64,000 nucleotides of DNA from Dysidea avara (GCF_963678975.1 NC_089285.1:9410694-9474693); one strand, 5' to 3'; positions 30,408 through 42,066 are shown, counted from the stretch's first letter. The notes: a model not told the origin generated them from the sequence alone. Numbers and translations: made by a program.

Positions 30408-33400
30408 CTACTTTGTGCCTGACCCTAGGCTCACATTTTTCCGTCTTAGGTCATATCTGTGGCTAGACATTTTAGCTCCTTTCTCTGGTCTCCTTACAGT
30501 TGATTGTGGGATGGTTACTTGCTGCTTCAGCACTGGTATGCTGTCAGGTGTACTTTGTGTATCTTCACCATCAGAGTCCTCGGTAACTGTCTCAGCTAAG
30601 GAATCTTTATTGGGATTAGCTGGTTGATTTAGTACTGCAGCGATTTGTTCTAGTTTCTTCTGTATATTCTTTGGTGGGCGGCCGGGTCCACGTCTCTTAC
30701 TACCATACCAGTAAAACCCTTTAGGAAATAATTTAGGACATTGTTGCACTCTGCTTTGATGTACTGGATAGGTAGGTCATCTGGAAAATATATCTTCTTC
30801 ACGGTCACATCAGGGTCATCTCGTAATATTACTCTATAAGGGCCATGTACATGGCTGAGATAACTTTCTCATTTTACTGACATCATTCCGTCTATGTTAT
30901 GGTGTTGGAACTAATAGTCCAAAAATTCTATCTAGGCTCAAACAAAAATAGACCACAGCTCCAAATAGTGAATAACATTAGAGTCATTTACAGATTTGAG
31001 GTTCGTTTTGTCTTGTTATAGGGAGTTTTTTAAATAGTTGTTCCAATACTGAATAAAGACGGGGTTAGAATATGTAGTATTGGAACACTATTTTTGCTGT
31101 GTTAGGAGATTTTGGAGGCAAAAGAGCTGCTTCTGTAGGGCTACGACAGTCCATAACAAACAATAAGTAAGATGGCTTTTCTCCGGTTGAGGTGTGTGAG
31201 GTGTTACGATAAGCCCAAAGGACTCCATGTATGTTTTGATCCCTTTGTGTTCCATGTGTGGCAGCTTGCTTCCTGAGCATGGATTTAAGCGTGCGATTAA
31301 AACATTCAACTGCTCCATCACATTCAGGGTGGTGGGCAGTGGTTTTCAACTTCTCAATACCCAATAATGCACATACATCTTTCATCAGATGGGACAACAA
31401 ATTGGCACTATCTCCTCAACCAATAGTCGAGCAATCTGTAGAGACGAGGCCCAGAAAAGTGTCCAGCCAGATTTCCACTGTGATACTCTGACATGACTTG
31501 CTGCTGGAGGCTTGAAGGAACTACTGCTCTAGGCATCTCCTCAGACTTTGGTCCCACATAATAAAGAATATTGTCAGCTAGTGTAAAAAATACCGATTCA
31601 GTTACTATTTTCTTTGCTGCAGAACCATCTTCTGGTAACTCACCATCCCTCAGATACAATATCATTGGCTGCAACAAGCCATCATTCCACTGCACATCAG
31701 AGAAACTTGGAGAGACAGTCGCAGTGATTGGCGTCTGTGTTACAAGATCAGTTATACTGACATTATCTCTGCTGGAGATATGTGCTATTTGGACTTCTTC
31801 AGTGTCCTCATCCACAACAGGTGCTGGTAGTACTGGCTGTCTAGATATAGCATCTGCATGACAGTTGTTCTGTTTGGCTCGGTAGACAATATCAACTTCC
31901 TGGATTCCGCTGCCATGTACCTTATTCCACCATCTGGCATGTTTCCCATTCAGATTAGGGGCACCCAATACAGCTTTCACTGCTGCATGGTCAATGTATA
32001 CTGTCACTTTGTGGCCGTACAGGTGGTATCAAAAATGTGCTATTGCCTACACAACAGCTAAAGTCTCAACCTCTGTTATGGCATAGTTCCTCTCACTAGA
32101 TGACAATGATCGACTAGCATAAGCTAATGGGTGAAGCCTCCAGTCATCCTGGAACTGAGATAGTATAGCCCCTAGCCCCTGTTTGCTAGCATCAGTCTCA
32201 AGCACAAAATCTTTGCTAAAATTAGGATATGCTAGTACTGGTGATGTTAACAGCTTGGTCTTCAATTCATCAAAAGCTTGCTCACAAATGGCTGTCCAAT
32301 TAAATAGAGCTCCCTGTCTAGTAAGACCATATAGAGGCTGGGCAATTCTAGCACAATTGGGAACAAATCTTCGATAATGCAATGTAAGACCCAAAAACTG
32401 ACGTAATTGCTTCAAACTAGTATGCACTGGGATTTTCCTAACAGCATCCAAATTCCTGGTATTGGGCTTCAGTCCTTGTGGTGTTACAACATGGCCAAGG
32501 TATTCAACTTCCCCACTCATAAGCTTATTTTGGGTTCAATTTCAAATTGGCATCTTTCAAACAAGTAAATACCTTCTTCAAGTGCTCCAGGTGAGCGTCC
32601 AATGATTGTGAAAACACAATAACATCATCCAAATAAATTGCCACAAAATCATCTGTTTCCATCACCAACTTAGATAAAACCCTCTGCATTAATCTTTGAA
32701 ATACTGCAGGAGCATTCATAACCCCAAAAGGCATCACCTTGAATTCATATAGCCCATGATGTGTGATAAAGGCTGTCTTCTCCAGGCTGTCTGGCTGCAC
32801 CCTGATCTGCTAATACCCAGCTGCCAAGTCTAGTGTAGTAAAACACTTGGCCTTGCCCAACTTATCAAGGAGATCATCTATCGTAGGTAAGGGAAATAAA
32901 TCTGCTTTTGTCACTGCATTCAAACCTCTGTAATCTACACAAAAACGGAGGTCACTATTTCACTTTCTAACCAAAACTACAGAGCTAGCCCATGGACTCT
33001 CTGATGGCTGTATTACTCCCTTAAGCTGCATCTTCCTTAGCTGGTTAGCAATTTATTGTCTGGCTGCATAAGGTATTCTACGGACTTCCTGCTTCTTAGG
33101 AGTAGAGTCACCAGTATCAATACTAAATTCAACCAGACTAGTTTCTCCTCGTTCTCCTTCTTCTAGGGAAAATACATCATGATGGTTAGCCAATAACTCT
33201 AATAACTGTGAACTCTCCTCTGGTGTAAGATTATGGTTAACATTACATAATGACTTCATTTGTTGTCTCCTCCATTGCTCTCTCTCCTTGGTAAACTTAC
33301 CATCCTCTACACATGTAGCTAAATCTGGTGTGTCCTCTGTCTCAGCACATGACACAATTTGAACTTGTGAACTAGCATTTAGATTAGGTTTAGGAAGATC

Positions 33401-33416
33401 AACCATACTTACATCC
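30408..33416 (-). pseudogene. Ty3/Gypsy pol polyprotein, heavily decayed
   Basis: From right to left on the minus strand: linker (NHHDVFSLEEGERGE, RRIPYAARQ), reverse transcriptase (CVDYRGLNAVTKADLFPLP, FTTLDLAAGY, FGVMNAPAVFQRLMQ, YLDDVIVFS), RNase H (ETDASKQGLGAILSQ, HPLAYASRSLSSSERNY, VYIDHAAVKAVL), then a partial integrase (TTAHHPECDGAVECFNRTLK) and a C-terminal basic tail (RRGPGRPPKN). In-frame stops in the RT at 33053-33055, 32960-32962 and 32810-32812 (TGG to TAG in the GYWQI motif); frameshift near 32522; stops near 32047 and 32027. Around 31405 the zinc-binding domain and the first catalytic Asp residues of the integrase are deleted. A MITE (30882-31101) interrupts the integrase. Gag and protease are absent. 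Non-functional. Confidence 0.93.
30882..31101 (+). mobile_element. MITE family X, copy 2, inside the Gypsy integrase
   Basis: Close match to 5342-5579 and, inverted, to 51352-51594. It separates the minus-strand residues PPKSPNTA from the following DVSKMRKL, so it inserted after the Gypsy copy. Confidence 0.82.
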
Positions 33417-33429
33417 TGGACTGTTCGTA

Positions 33430-33560
33430 TTTTCCCTAGAAGAAGGAGAACGAGGAGAAACTAGTCTGGTTGAATTTAGTATTGATACTGGTGACTCTAC
33501 TCCTAAGAAGCAGGAAGTCCGTAGAATACCTTATGCAGCCAGACAAGAAATTGCTGAGTA
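33430..33560 (+). repeat. Inverted fragment of the same Gypsy pol linker
   Basis: The plus strand here encodes VFSLEEGERGETSLVEFS through RRIPYAARQEIAE, the same residues as minus-strand 33174-33048. The two form an inverted repeat of about 125 bp separated by about 255 bp. The plus copy has GAAATTGCT where the minus copy has the stop TAAATTGCT. Confidence 0.9.
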
Positions 33561-33954
33561 GGGTGGTTTCAAATATTCGTCAGTGATAGATACTAAACAT
33601 TAGTGATACTATATATTTGCGAGTTCATATAAAATCTAAATATTCTATAGCAGAAATTTCTGCAATTGCAAACTTTAGTCTACAAAACACAAGCAATTGT
33701 CTTCACTATGATGATTCAATAAAAGTAGAATCCAGAAAGCTTAGCCGAAATGTGTGAATCCATACAAAAACATGCAGCTAAAATTTTGTGGATCAACAAT
33801 TTGCAAAATTTACACAAATTGTACCTTATACATAAACCCACGTACCATTCAGAATAATGACCTGCATGGGCATGTAACCCATGGCAGTCAATTGATCTAT
33901 CCCTAAGTATCATGCCTATTTAACATGTCAAATTGTTATGCAGAATAAGTACAC

Positions 33955-34325
33955 TTTACGTAACAACTTTAAACAGGGTGTAGGACCAGGTGTCCTACAG
34001 ACCTTCAGTACTAGTGCTGTAAAGCCTTAATAAATATACTAATGTCCATTTGGTTCCACCTGGGGTACTTTGAGATAATAAGTCACTCTCTAGAATTCCT
34101 ATGGATACATATACGTTAAATTGAACATCCTGGCTGCCTGGCAGACTCCTGTAACTGTTTGAGTGTTAATCGGATGGCTGCAGGTTTGAGGCTACCTAGG
34201 TCATTCCAGTCATGAATTGTTTCTCCTTTCTCCACCTTTTCAAACACAACAAATTTGAACAGCTGTAGGACCGGGTATCATACAGACCTTCAGCACTTGT
34301 GCTGTAAAGCCTTAATAAAGAAAAG
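33955..34325 (+). repeat. SINE-like pair sharing a 3' end
   Basis: GTAGGACCAGGTGTCCTACA...TGTAAAGCCTTAATAAA at about 33980 recurs at about 34267-34320. Upstream of the second copy, GGCTGCAGGTTTGAGGCTACC resembles a tRNA B box, with a possible A box (TGGCTGCCTGG) about 45 bp before. Suggests a tRNA-derived SINE; weak. Confidence 0.35.
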
Positions 34326-34711
34326 TATTGAAAAAGTAAACCTTCTTTTGTACATATTTAAAAATCGTGCATAGGTGGGAGACAATAGTGGCATATTTAC
34401 CACAAATATCATTGTAACTTTAGAACGGAATAAGCTATAGACTTTCTGTAAAAACCAACTTATTCTTTAGGGCAAATGCTTCAATTTGACTCCAAGTTTG
34501 TGGATTTTGGGTCATATAAACATGAAATAGAGACAAAACTGACAGTTTGAACATTAAACAGCCTGTAAAGGTAACCAACAAGGCTTCCTATCAAAAAATA
34601 ATCTTTGTCATACACACAAACTTTTTGCCAAGTTTCATGCTTTTATCCAAAAGTGCACAAAATGCCTTTTAAAAAAGGCTTATAACCCTGACTATCTTAA
34701 TTAATTAATGT

Positions 34712-34914
34712 AGAAAGAAACCTTGTACATCACAAACTGCTTGATACAGAGGGATACTTTAAGTGAAAAATCTAGTAAAATCATATATCTTGTAAAATAA
34801 CTACACTAGCTAAAGTATAATATACACCTACTTGTAAGGGTGAAATCTTTTCAGGGTTTTTCACTAAAGTACCCCTCTGTGTTGAGCAGTTCGTGATGTA
34901 CAAGGTTTCTTTTT
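34712..34914. mobile_element. MITE with ~53-bp TIRs
   Basis: GAAACCTTGTACATCACAAA through AGTGAAAAA at 34717 is matched by an inverted copy ending GATGTACAAGGTTTC at 34909, with about six mismatches. The loop is about 95 bp. No gene. Confidence 0.85.
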
Positions 34915-36956
34915 ATGTCAAAATATTATATGCCTGGAATAACTCTTGAGCCCAGGAGGCATCTTCTAAATTTAATAAATTTTCACCTCACATTTCTACA
35001 CAATGGATATTTGAAGCATTGATGTTTTCAATGGTGTGAAACATCACTGAGGTCATAATGAAACTTCCATAATGTGTAGCATCATAATGTGGGAGGGTCT
35101 TGTGGTCAGAATCCAAACTTCAAATAGGTAACAAATTTCAAGACATCGGTATTTAACACCAGATGTGAGTTTCATGGTTAAATTGTAGTGATGGGTATAT
35201 TATTTCTATGTATACACAGGTCTAATCCTATACACACAAATACTAATCTTAGTTATGTTGCAGGAAATTCTTGTGCTAGCATTACACAAGCTATGGAATG
35301 TTCCACTGAACACATTGGAACCAGTGTACTTTGGGACTAACAAAATGTGTACTTACGAACGGATTAAACTATTCTGCTAAACTCTTTTTATTTGCAATAA
35401 GCTATCACTACTGTACAGTTTAGTCCAAATCCCATGTCTTAAAATTTTCGCTTCAAACTAGAACTAGTCCCACAGTTTATGCCCTAGAGACTTGATTCTT
35501 TAAAAATACATTATCGAAAACTGTACAAATAAACGTGCGTTTCTATTTTTGTTCTCTGGCTTCTCAGTCATCAGATACTCTTCTTCTGCTTTTGTGCTGG
35601 CACTAATCAGTCTTCTTTACCTCCTTGCCAGAAGGAGCTATCTAAAAACAACAAACGCTCTTTTAATGCATAAAAATCATGGTTGTCCATCTGAAATTTT
35701 CATGCTATCAGGTGTAAAATGACAAACTTGCTTCTTAATTGCGTAACTGGAAGATAATCGGTAAATTACGGATCACTATATTCAATAGACCACGATGAAG
35801 AAGATACAACACCTACTTCGCTTCCTTCAAGTATATTGCTCTTCTTTCTTCGTATGTGGCAGGTTATTTCATCATAAAAGACATTTTCTCGGTGGGCGCG
35901 CCATGCGTTAAACAAGCCACAGACTAATTAGATAATTACTGGTGACCATGGGAATCCATTAGTAAACTCCAGCTGTGCTAACCTCAGAAGCCATACGCGG
36001 AACTGTACAGAGCACCCTTAAGACATCAAAATATTTTATGATGTTTTACAATTGAATACAAATAATAAGAAATAACACATATACACTGTATTTCAGTATT
36101 ACGGAATATTCAATTATTCGTTCTCAACGAAAAACATTCGTTCTCTTTCATTTGGAATATTCGTTTTAGCCCTAATTAACATGATAGGTATTAATCAGAA
36201 TTCGACCAAATGAAGGGCAAATGGCAGAGATGTTTCTAAGGGCCGCTTGTTGATTAATGATTAAGGCAGTTAAAAGCATTAGTGGCATCAACTTGTAAAA
36301 CTGCTTCAGCATCAGGGGAATTAAACATAGCTCTCTTGCTGCTTCACATCCAGAAGGTTGGCCTGCACACACCTGGAGTGGGCCTGCTGCCCAAATGGGC
36401 TGTACGGACGTCAAACAGCCGAAAAATGACGTAGCTAGCCTCCTAGGCTACCGGGAATAGTGAATTCTGTCGTTCAAGGGGGCGTGACCCCACACATATG
36501 CAAACAAAAATTAAGACCAGTATTGATGCTATAGATGTATTATAAAACAGATATTAAGATACTTCTGTGTATTGTTAGTGGTTTTAAGCGGTTTGTTTGA
36601 GATACACTTCCTTAGGAGTGCATAACAACATAATTACAAAATATTTCATGACTTGAAATACAAATTACAACTCAATTAATATTATTGATAATTCTGTTTC
36701 CTGCAAAGCAAAACCTAATTAGCTAAAATAAATATTAGTACATTTTGTTAATTCATTCCAGCTGGTTAATTCAAACTGACTGCATAGAGCCTGGTTTTTA
36801 GAAGTAGAACAACATCAACTTTCTGTTTTTTTTGGCCTGCTGTGGGCACGTACCTGCATTTGAGCAGTTTTTCATTGTATTGATGAAACTCCCCTGAACC
36901 TGGGTGATCAAGATTTATCTTATCAATCAATCCACCATATCTAGATATTTTAGCAC

Positions 36957-37145
36957 ATGGATGGATGTTTATATACCAAACTATCCTGTTTGATACAGTG
37001 GCCAGAAAGGGATGAATTGATAAAAACAATGCCGACTGAGCTCCGGAAACACTTCCAGAAATGTGTGGTAATAATAGACCGAATCCAAAACTATGTAATC
37101 GTCATAGCAACACAATTCTCCATTTTGAATGGGGCCAGAGTTTAA
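36957..37145 (+). pseudogene. DDE_Tnp_4-like (Harbinger/ISL2EU) transposase scrap
   Basis: One frame reads GCLYTKLSCLIQWPERDELI and TMPTELRKHFQKCVVIIDRI before losing similarity. The pattern WPxRxxLxxxMPxxFxxxxxxCxxIID is characteristic of the region around the first catalytic Asp of DDE_Tnp_4 transposases. The residue after IID and everything downstream do not match, so only a fragment is left. It precedes the SAP-SWIM pseudogene on the same strand. Confidence 0.5.
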
Positions 37146-37199
37146 AATAACTGTGTGGTTGTAATTGCAATTAATGGCTAGCAATCTGATGAAAGCGGA

Positions 37200-38190
37200 T
37201 ATACCAGGGCTTCTTTGGATGACCGCAATCCAGAAGCACTTAAGGTCACAGAATTGAAGTTTTGGTTGCGTTGTAGAGGAGTGACTGGGTTGTCTAAGCT
37301 AAAAACTAAAGCTGACTACGTTAGACAGTAAGTGAATTTCTATGATAACAGCGCGACACTAGAAAGAAAAAATTCCCCATTAAATTGTTTGGTTGTCGTT
37401 AAGCCTTGTTTAGTTGTAGTAGAAGTTGTAATTATGCCTTGTTTAGTTGTTTGTTACACATTGTTTTCTTGCATCGCATGTCCTGCAACATGTCCAGACT
37501 TTAACACACCATAATTTCTGTCTAGGGTTAAGACTTACATAACCAACGGCTGGGATAAAAGGGTAGTTGGTCCCGATCCTAACAGGCTGTACACCCATAG
37601 AAAGGCTGTGGTAGAGCAACAAGAAAAATCAGCTGATGATGTACCACAATTGGCCAAAGGGTCCTTATAGTCAACAGGTCCAGGGAGTGCTGCCACCACT
37701 GACAACCGAAGAAATAGTCATGACGCATATGAAGTCATCTGGCAAACGGTTGAAGAAAAGCAGCAACTATTGCAATGTTGATTATTCAACCCTTCAAAGA
37801 GGCCACCAATATTTCATGGAGTCATACATCCCAGGGAAGCATGTTCGCTTTTGCTGCAAAGATGATATAAGTCTGGGTACAGGCACATTGTTACCGAAGC
37901 CAGAAGAAGAATGATACAATGCACCAGTTGAAAGTTGCCATCAGTTGCAATGTTCCATACCGTGTGGTGAGAGCATATTGTTCTTGCGTTGCTGGCTGTT
38001 CTGGAATGTGAGCCATATATGGGTTGCTGAAGCAGTTGATTCGCTATACAATGATGAAGGTTCAGTCTGTTCCTGCAGATCTTACCTGCAGCAGTCATGG
38101 CACAAGCCTCGCCCTACTGAAATTAAGGCAGCTCCAGTGATGAATGTGCTGTTTGTATCACAGACTATCACAAGAGCTTTTAAGGCATAG
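37200..38190 (+). pseudogene. SAP + SWIM zinc finger protein (YqaJ-associated type)
   Basis: First exon: DTRASLDDRNPEALKVTELK, FWLRCRGVTGLSKLKTKADY, a SAP-like DNA-binding helix pair, ending at a donor near 37330 (GACAG|TAAGTG region). Second block after CTGTCTAG 37528: VKTYITNGWDKRVVGPDPN. Third: WPKGPYSQQVQGVLPPLTTE, STLQRGHQYFMESYIPGKHV. Fourth: NDTMHQLKVAISCNVPYRVV, AYCSCVAGCSGM then SHI in the next frame, the CxC...CxH of a SWIM zinc finger, then WHKPRPTEIKAAPVMNV. I know this order from animal proteins in which SAP and SWIM domains precede or accompany a YqaJ-type nuclease; no nuclease is seen here. At least three frame changes (near 37665, 37975, 38100) mark it as dead. Confidence 0.65.
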
Positions 38191-38513
38191 ATTAGGTCAT
38201 ACACTAGCGAAGTTTTGGGCCACCCTAAAATAGCTCATTAAGCGCGTGGGTTGAAACAAATTGTTTTGTGCGGCTGGACTTAAACGGTTCAGCGCCACCT
38301 TAAAGAATTTGATTTGCTGGTCACTTCAGTGAAACTAACAAATGGTACAGACAGAAGTTATTCAGCAGAAGTGATTGAGAACAGACATAACTTCAGTACA
38401 AAGGGCATGTCATGATCTAATTACAGTACATAAAAAGATTGATGAAGAGGTAGCATACAGTCATACATACATGTGTGTGTGTGTGCACGTGTGTGTCCTA
38501 TATAAAATATTGC

Positions 38514-38760
38514 AAGAGGCTCTCACAATGCTATTGTGGATACCTTAAGACTACTGTACTGTTCTTACTGGAAAGTTGTCCTGATCTCAGAGGCTTAAAG
38601 CTTAAGTTGTCCTGATACCAGAGGCTTCAGAATAGTATTGTGAGAGCCTCTAGCTATATATAGCTATATAAAATATAGCCAGAGGCTTCTCACAATACTA
38701 TTCTGAGACCCCATGCACTATACTGCCATTATTGGAAAGTTGTCCTGATCTCTATGAAAT
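38514..38760. repeat. Inverted/direct repeat cluster next to minisatellite copy 3
   Basis: AGAGGCTCTCACAATGCTATT, TATTGTGAGAGCCTCT and AGAGGCTTCTCACAATACTATT alternate in both orientations, and GGAAAGTTGTCCTGATCTC occurs at about 38569 and 38736. Confidence 0.75.
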
Positions 38761-38940
38761 GTAGCTGAATTCTCTCTAGGTGGTTTGTTCTTAGCTTATC
38801 TCTCTATGGGTGGCTTGTTTCCAGCTGAACTGTCTACAGGGTTACTTAGTTCTAGCCAATCTCTCTACAGAATGATTGTTTGTAGCTGATTTCTACACGG
38901 TAGCTGATCTTTCCACAGGGTGACTTGTTATTTCTACCAG
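38755..38940. repeat. Minisatellite copy 3 (short array)
   Basis: About five to six degenerate units (GTAGCTGAATTCTCTC, AGCTGAACTGTCTACAGGG, GTAGCTGATCTTTCCACAGG). Confidence 0.85.
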
Positions 38941-38949
38941 ATTTTATCA

Positions 38950-39490
38950 ACAGACATACACTTAATTCCCTAAAATGGATACTTTTATTAACTGTTCGTA
39001 CCTATTATTTCCGTAATGCTGATATAATTGTATGGGAGAATCCAGAGATACTTCGTGGACAGGATCCACAAACTGTTCGTTCTTTGAAACCACAACATGT
39101 GTAGCACTAAGATGTAATAGTGAGCATATAACCACAGTTTGATGTCAAAAATATCGAATATACCCTGATGAATACTTAAACACTTACCCTGTTGATATAT
39201 CCAACATAACACTGCTGTTGAGGACCAAAAAGCTACTATCTGAATTGGCACAACGTGGACGAACACCATCATCAAACAGTTGCAGGAATGCTTTCACCTA
39301 TTCAACTAATGATGACATGCAATCACACAATTGAAAATAGGATGTATTATACCTGAATTCATAACAGGTGGAGCTTGAGATAGTGCAGAGAATTTGGTTG
39401 CATCCACTGTGTTGTCAAGGTATGTCAGTAGCCATGAAAGGTCATCCTTGATAGCAACAAAAATGCCTACTTGAACATTAATGTTTCTGA
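38950..39490 (-). CDS. Possible exons of an unidentified gene
   Basis: On the minus strand three open stretches follow one another: about 39485-39355 (NVQVGIFVAIKDDLSWLLTY, DATKFSALSQAPPVMNS, then a donor G|GTATAA), 39299-39189 (KAFLQLFDDGVRPRCANSDS, NSSVMLDIST, then the donor G|GTAAGTG) and 39125-38960 (after CTTAG). All three look coding and have fair splice signals, but the phases of the first junction do not agree. I do not recognise the family. Confidence 0.3.
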
Positions 39491-40127
39491 AGGAGCGGAT
39501 CCAATCTAATATTAATAAATTAAACAACCCAATAATTCTGTTAATTTGTGTACCATTAAGTGAGCCCAGCAGTTGCAATCTACTATTTAATGCTGCAATA
39601 GTCAACATCTTGACTCAGCACTTTCTTCTGGTACATTTGAAGATAGGCTTACATCTTGCAATGGGTTGCGAGCTCATGATGCATACTTTCTTTTGCTCAT
39701 ACTGCAGAGCCGCAGCCGACAATGGCCGTTGCCACTTGTATTTGTAAAGTGGTTTAAACACTAGATATGCATAGCAACTAGAAAAAGGATAAATAATGGT
39801 GATGGTACACTTTTATGGTGGTAAACAATCTTGTGGAGAGTTTACCACCACAATTCTCTAGCAAAACATATTGGCTGTCTTATACAAATCACTGTTATAA
39901 TAATTTATAACCATTTTAGCACCCACAACAACAACAATGTGGTAAAACATGAAAATAAGTACTCATCAAATATGTGACCCTATTTTGGAAAACCATACAT
40001 TTGGGCACATTGGCCAATTTTCTTTTTTATAGCTACAATGAAGCACTAAGTGGTTATCTACCTTGTGTGAAAATTTTGTGATGATACAATGAAGTTTTCC
40101 AAAGGTATGGCTAATTTACTGTTTTTA

Positions 40128-40412
40128 AATACTGAAATTTGTGACAGGACTGTCTGAAATTGGGTTGCAGGCCTGTTGTTTTGCTACTTTAATACTGAAA
40201 TTTGTGACAGGACTGTCACAAATTGGTTTGCAGGCCTGTAGTTTTGTTGCTACAAATACTGATGTGACAAGACTGTGAAATCACTATGCAGGCCTGTTGT
40301 TTTACTGCTTTAATACTGAAATTTGTGACAGGAATGTAACATTGATTTACAGGTCTGTAGTTTTGAAATTCAAATTTTTGACAGGACTATACAGGCCTGT
40401 AATCATATTAAA
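40128..40412. repeat. ~63-bp tandem repeat, 4-5 units
   Basis: Each unit has ATACTGAAATTTGTGACAGG ... GCAGGCCTGTTGTTTTGCTAC, progressively degraded toward 40410. Confidence 0.85.
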
Positions 40413-40636
40413 AGTTAAGCTTGTGGCAGAAAACATGCTACCACAGGAATTGCACAGGCCTGCTTCAACAAAATTAAGCCTGTCAACATCCTGTCACAAG
40501 GGGAGGTGCTTTTCAAGCAGTTCTTGATTCGTAATGCTATGTAATGGGTTGAACTGCATAATGGATACTACACTTTTCAGACGATAATTGGTAGCTGGGG
40601 CACTCAGCACCATTTCTTTCGTTTTATGCAGTATGA

Positions 40637-40693
40637 GTGGTTATAATAATTTTATTACGAAACAGTGGTTATAATAATTTTATTACGAAACAG
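40637..40693. repeat. 28-bp direct duplication at an element edge
   Basis: GTGGTTATAATAATTTTATT plus ACGAAACA occurs twice in a row, directly before the TTAA at 40694. Confidence 0.9.
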
Positions 40694-40697
40694 TTAA

Positions 40698-41786
40698 GGT
40701 GGCAGTCACCTGGTTTATGAAGCCTTTGAAAGTGAAGCCTTGTCTTGCCACAAGAATCCATTAGATGTGTCATGTACAGTGGAACCTGTCTATAATGGTC
40801 ACCTTGGGACCAGATGTATCTACCGTGGTTTCAGACTATTGGCTTAACAAGCCACCATAAAAGGAGCGACTGTTATACGAAGGATGAAGTTATGTATACA
40901 GTGATTCATAGGCGAATTCTTGGTTGGCCGTTATACGCGTTAGACAGGTGACCGCTTAATGCAGACCACAATACATACATTTGTATGGGAAAATATTTGG
41001 GACCTCGTGACCATGGCCGTTATGCAGAGGTGACCGCTTAATCCAGGTGACCGTAACACAGGTTCCACTGTAATTAGTTTTTGCATAATATTAAAATGGC
41101 CACTCCACATGGTAAAGGCCACTGCTTTGAAACAAGATTAGAAGATTGTTGTTCTGTAAAATTTATTATAGAAGATACCACTAAAAGTAAGTAGAGTAAC
41201 AGAGATGCCTTGTTTAAGAAAGTTCGTGTCACTTGCGTGAAACTTTTGGCAGTATACATCACCTGTGGTTTAGGATGGTATGCTATACAGCTTATACACA
41301 TTCTGCATCAGTTTATTCTTGTATACTAGTGAGGGAGACCTCTATTGTTGTGTAATATGAGTGGTTAGTAGTAGGCACAGGGCGGCATGTCAAGAATATT
41401 TTTTTTAGTACTGCCTGTTGATGTTATAGTGGCTTTTGGCTCCTTTTGAAAGTTTCGACATCTTCTAGTGTTTCTACTTGGCATAGTGTTAAATGGTGTT
41501 CACTGTGCACTGCGTAAAACTATTGGAGAATAGATTGTAGTAGAGTTTGCCTTTAATACACTGACAGTTTTGCGTAAAGTAATGCTGAAAGAATTTTTAT
41601 ACAGTCATACAATGACCTCATAATTTAAACTCTCAACAAGCCACGGCCATGAAAAGTTAGCATAGAAATAGTATAAGAATTAATGTATCACCTGGTGTTG
41701 AGTTCTTGTGCATACATGGTTAGATGACCTTGCAGCGGAGCTTTGAAAATACACACTTCAGACCGGAAGTCCAAGTGACTGCCACC
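40698..41786. mobile_element. TTAA-flanked element with GGTGGCAGTCAC ends
   Basis: GGTGGCAGTCAC at 40698 and GTGACTGCCACC ending at 41786 are inverted, and TTAA lies directly outside each (40694-40697 and 41787-41790). TTAA duplication is typical of piggyBac and Kolobok elements. No transposase is present, so it is non-autonomous. It contains the nested element 40777-41070. Confidence 0.85.
40777..41070. mobile_element. Tigger/pogo-like MITE nested inside
   Basis: CAGTGGAACCTGT at 40777 and ACAGGTTCCACTG ending at 41070 are inverted repeats, each flanked by TA. The interior has repeated GGTGACCG motifs, also usual for Tigger-type MITEs. Confidence 0.9.
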
Positions 41787-41790
41787 TTAA

Positions 41791-42066
41791 CACACAATTA
41801 AGTATGGAATTTTCAACTAGAGTAGGGACCATACCACATCGATAAAAAGTACTAAAACAAGCTGGAGTAGTGCACAATATTGAATCACAATAAAACAATA
41901 AGAAGTGTTATATCCCTACTGTGCTTAAGATACCACAAGAAGAGCACAGTATAGATATAACACTTCTTATTGATTTAATATTGTGCACTATATAAATAGC
42001 TACTCAAACACTTTTTATCTATGTGCTGTGGTCCCTACTACAGTTAAAAATTCCAAATTGTTGTGT
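41791..42066. repeat. ~276-bp palindrome abutting the TTAA element
   Basis: CACACAATT...GGAATTTT at 41791 pairs with AAAATTCC...TTGTTGTGTG near 42050-42066; GTGCACAATATTGA pairs with TTTAATATTGTGCAC; ATAAGAAGTGTTATAT pairs with ATATAACACTTCTTAT. Part of the arm also occurs at 3500-3560. Confidence 0.82.

Larger units (their letters stand above)
33561..36956. other. Mostly non-coding, with small repeats
   Basis: Apart from the repeats listed at 33955-34325 and 34712-34914 I see no gene I can support. On the minus strand, ATGGCTTCTGAG|GTTAGC at about 35992 looks like a start exon with a donor, 35875-35760 has an open frame (NVFYDEITCHIRRKKSN), and 35640-35600 has IAPSGKEVKKTD then stop. Together they could be three small exons of a host gene, but frames could not be joined with confidence. 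Confidence 0.3.

Noticed and set aside
33955..34325. A functional tRNA gene
   Set aside because: Only weak A- and B-box-like sequence; no cloverleaf could be folded, so at most a SINE.
36172..36414. 80-codon minus-strand frame (VCAGQPSGCEAARELC)
   Set aside because: No motif, no splice support and no known repeat relation; not enough to call.
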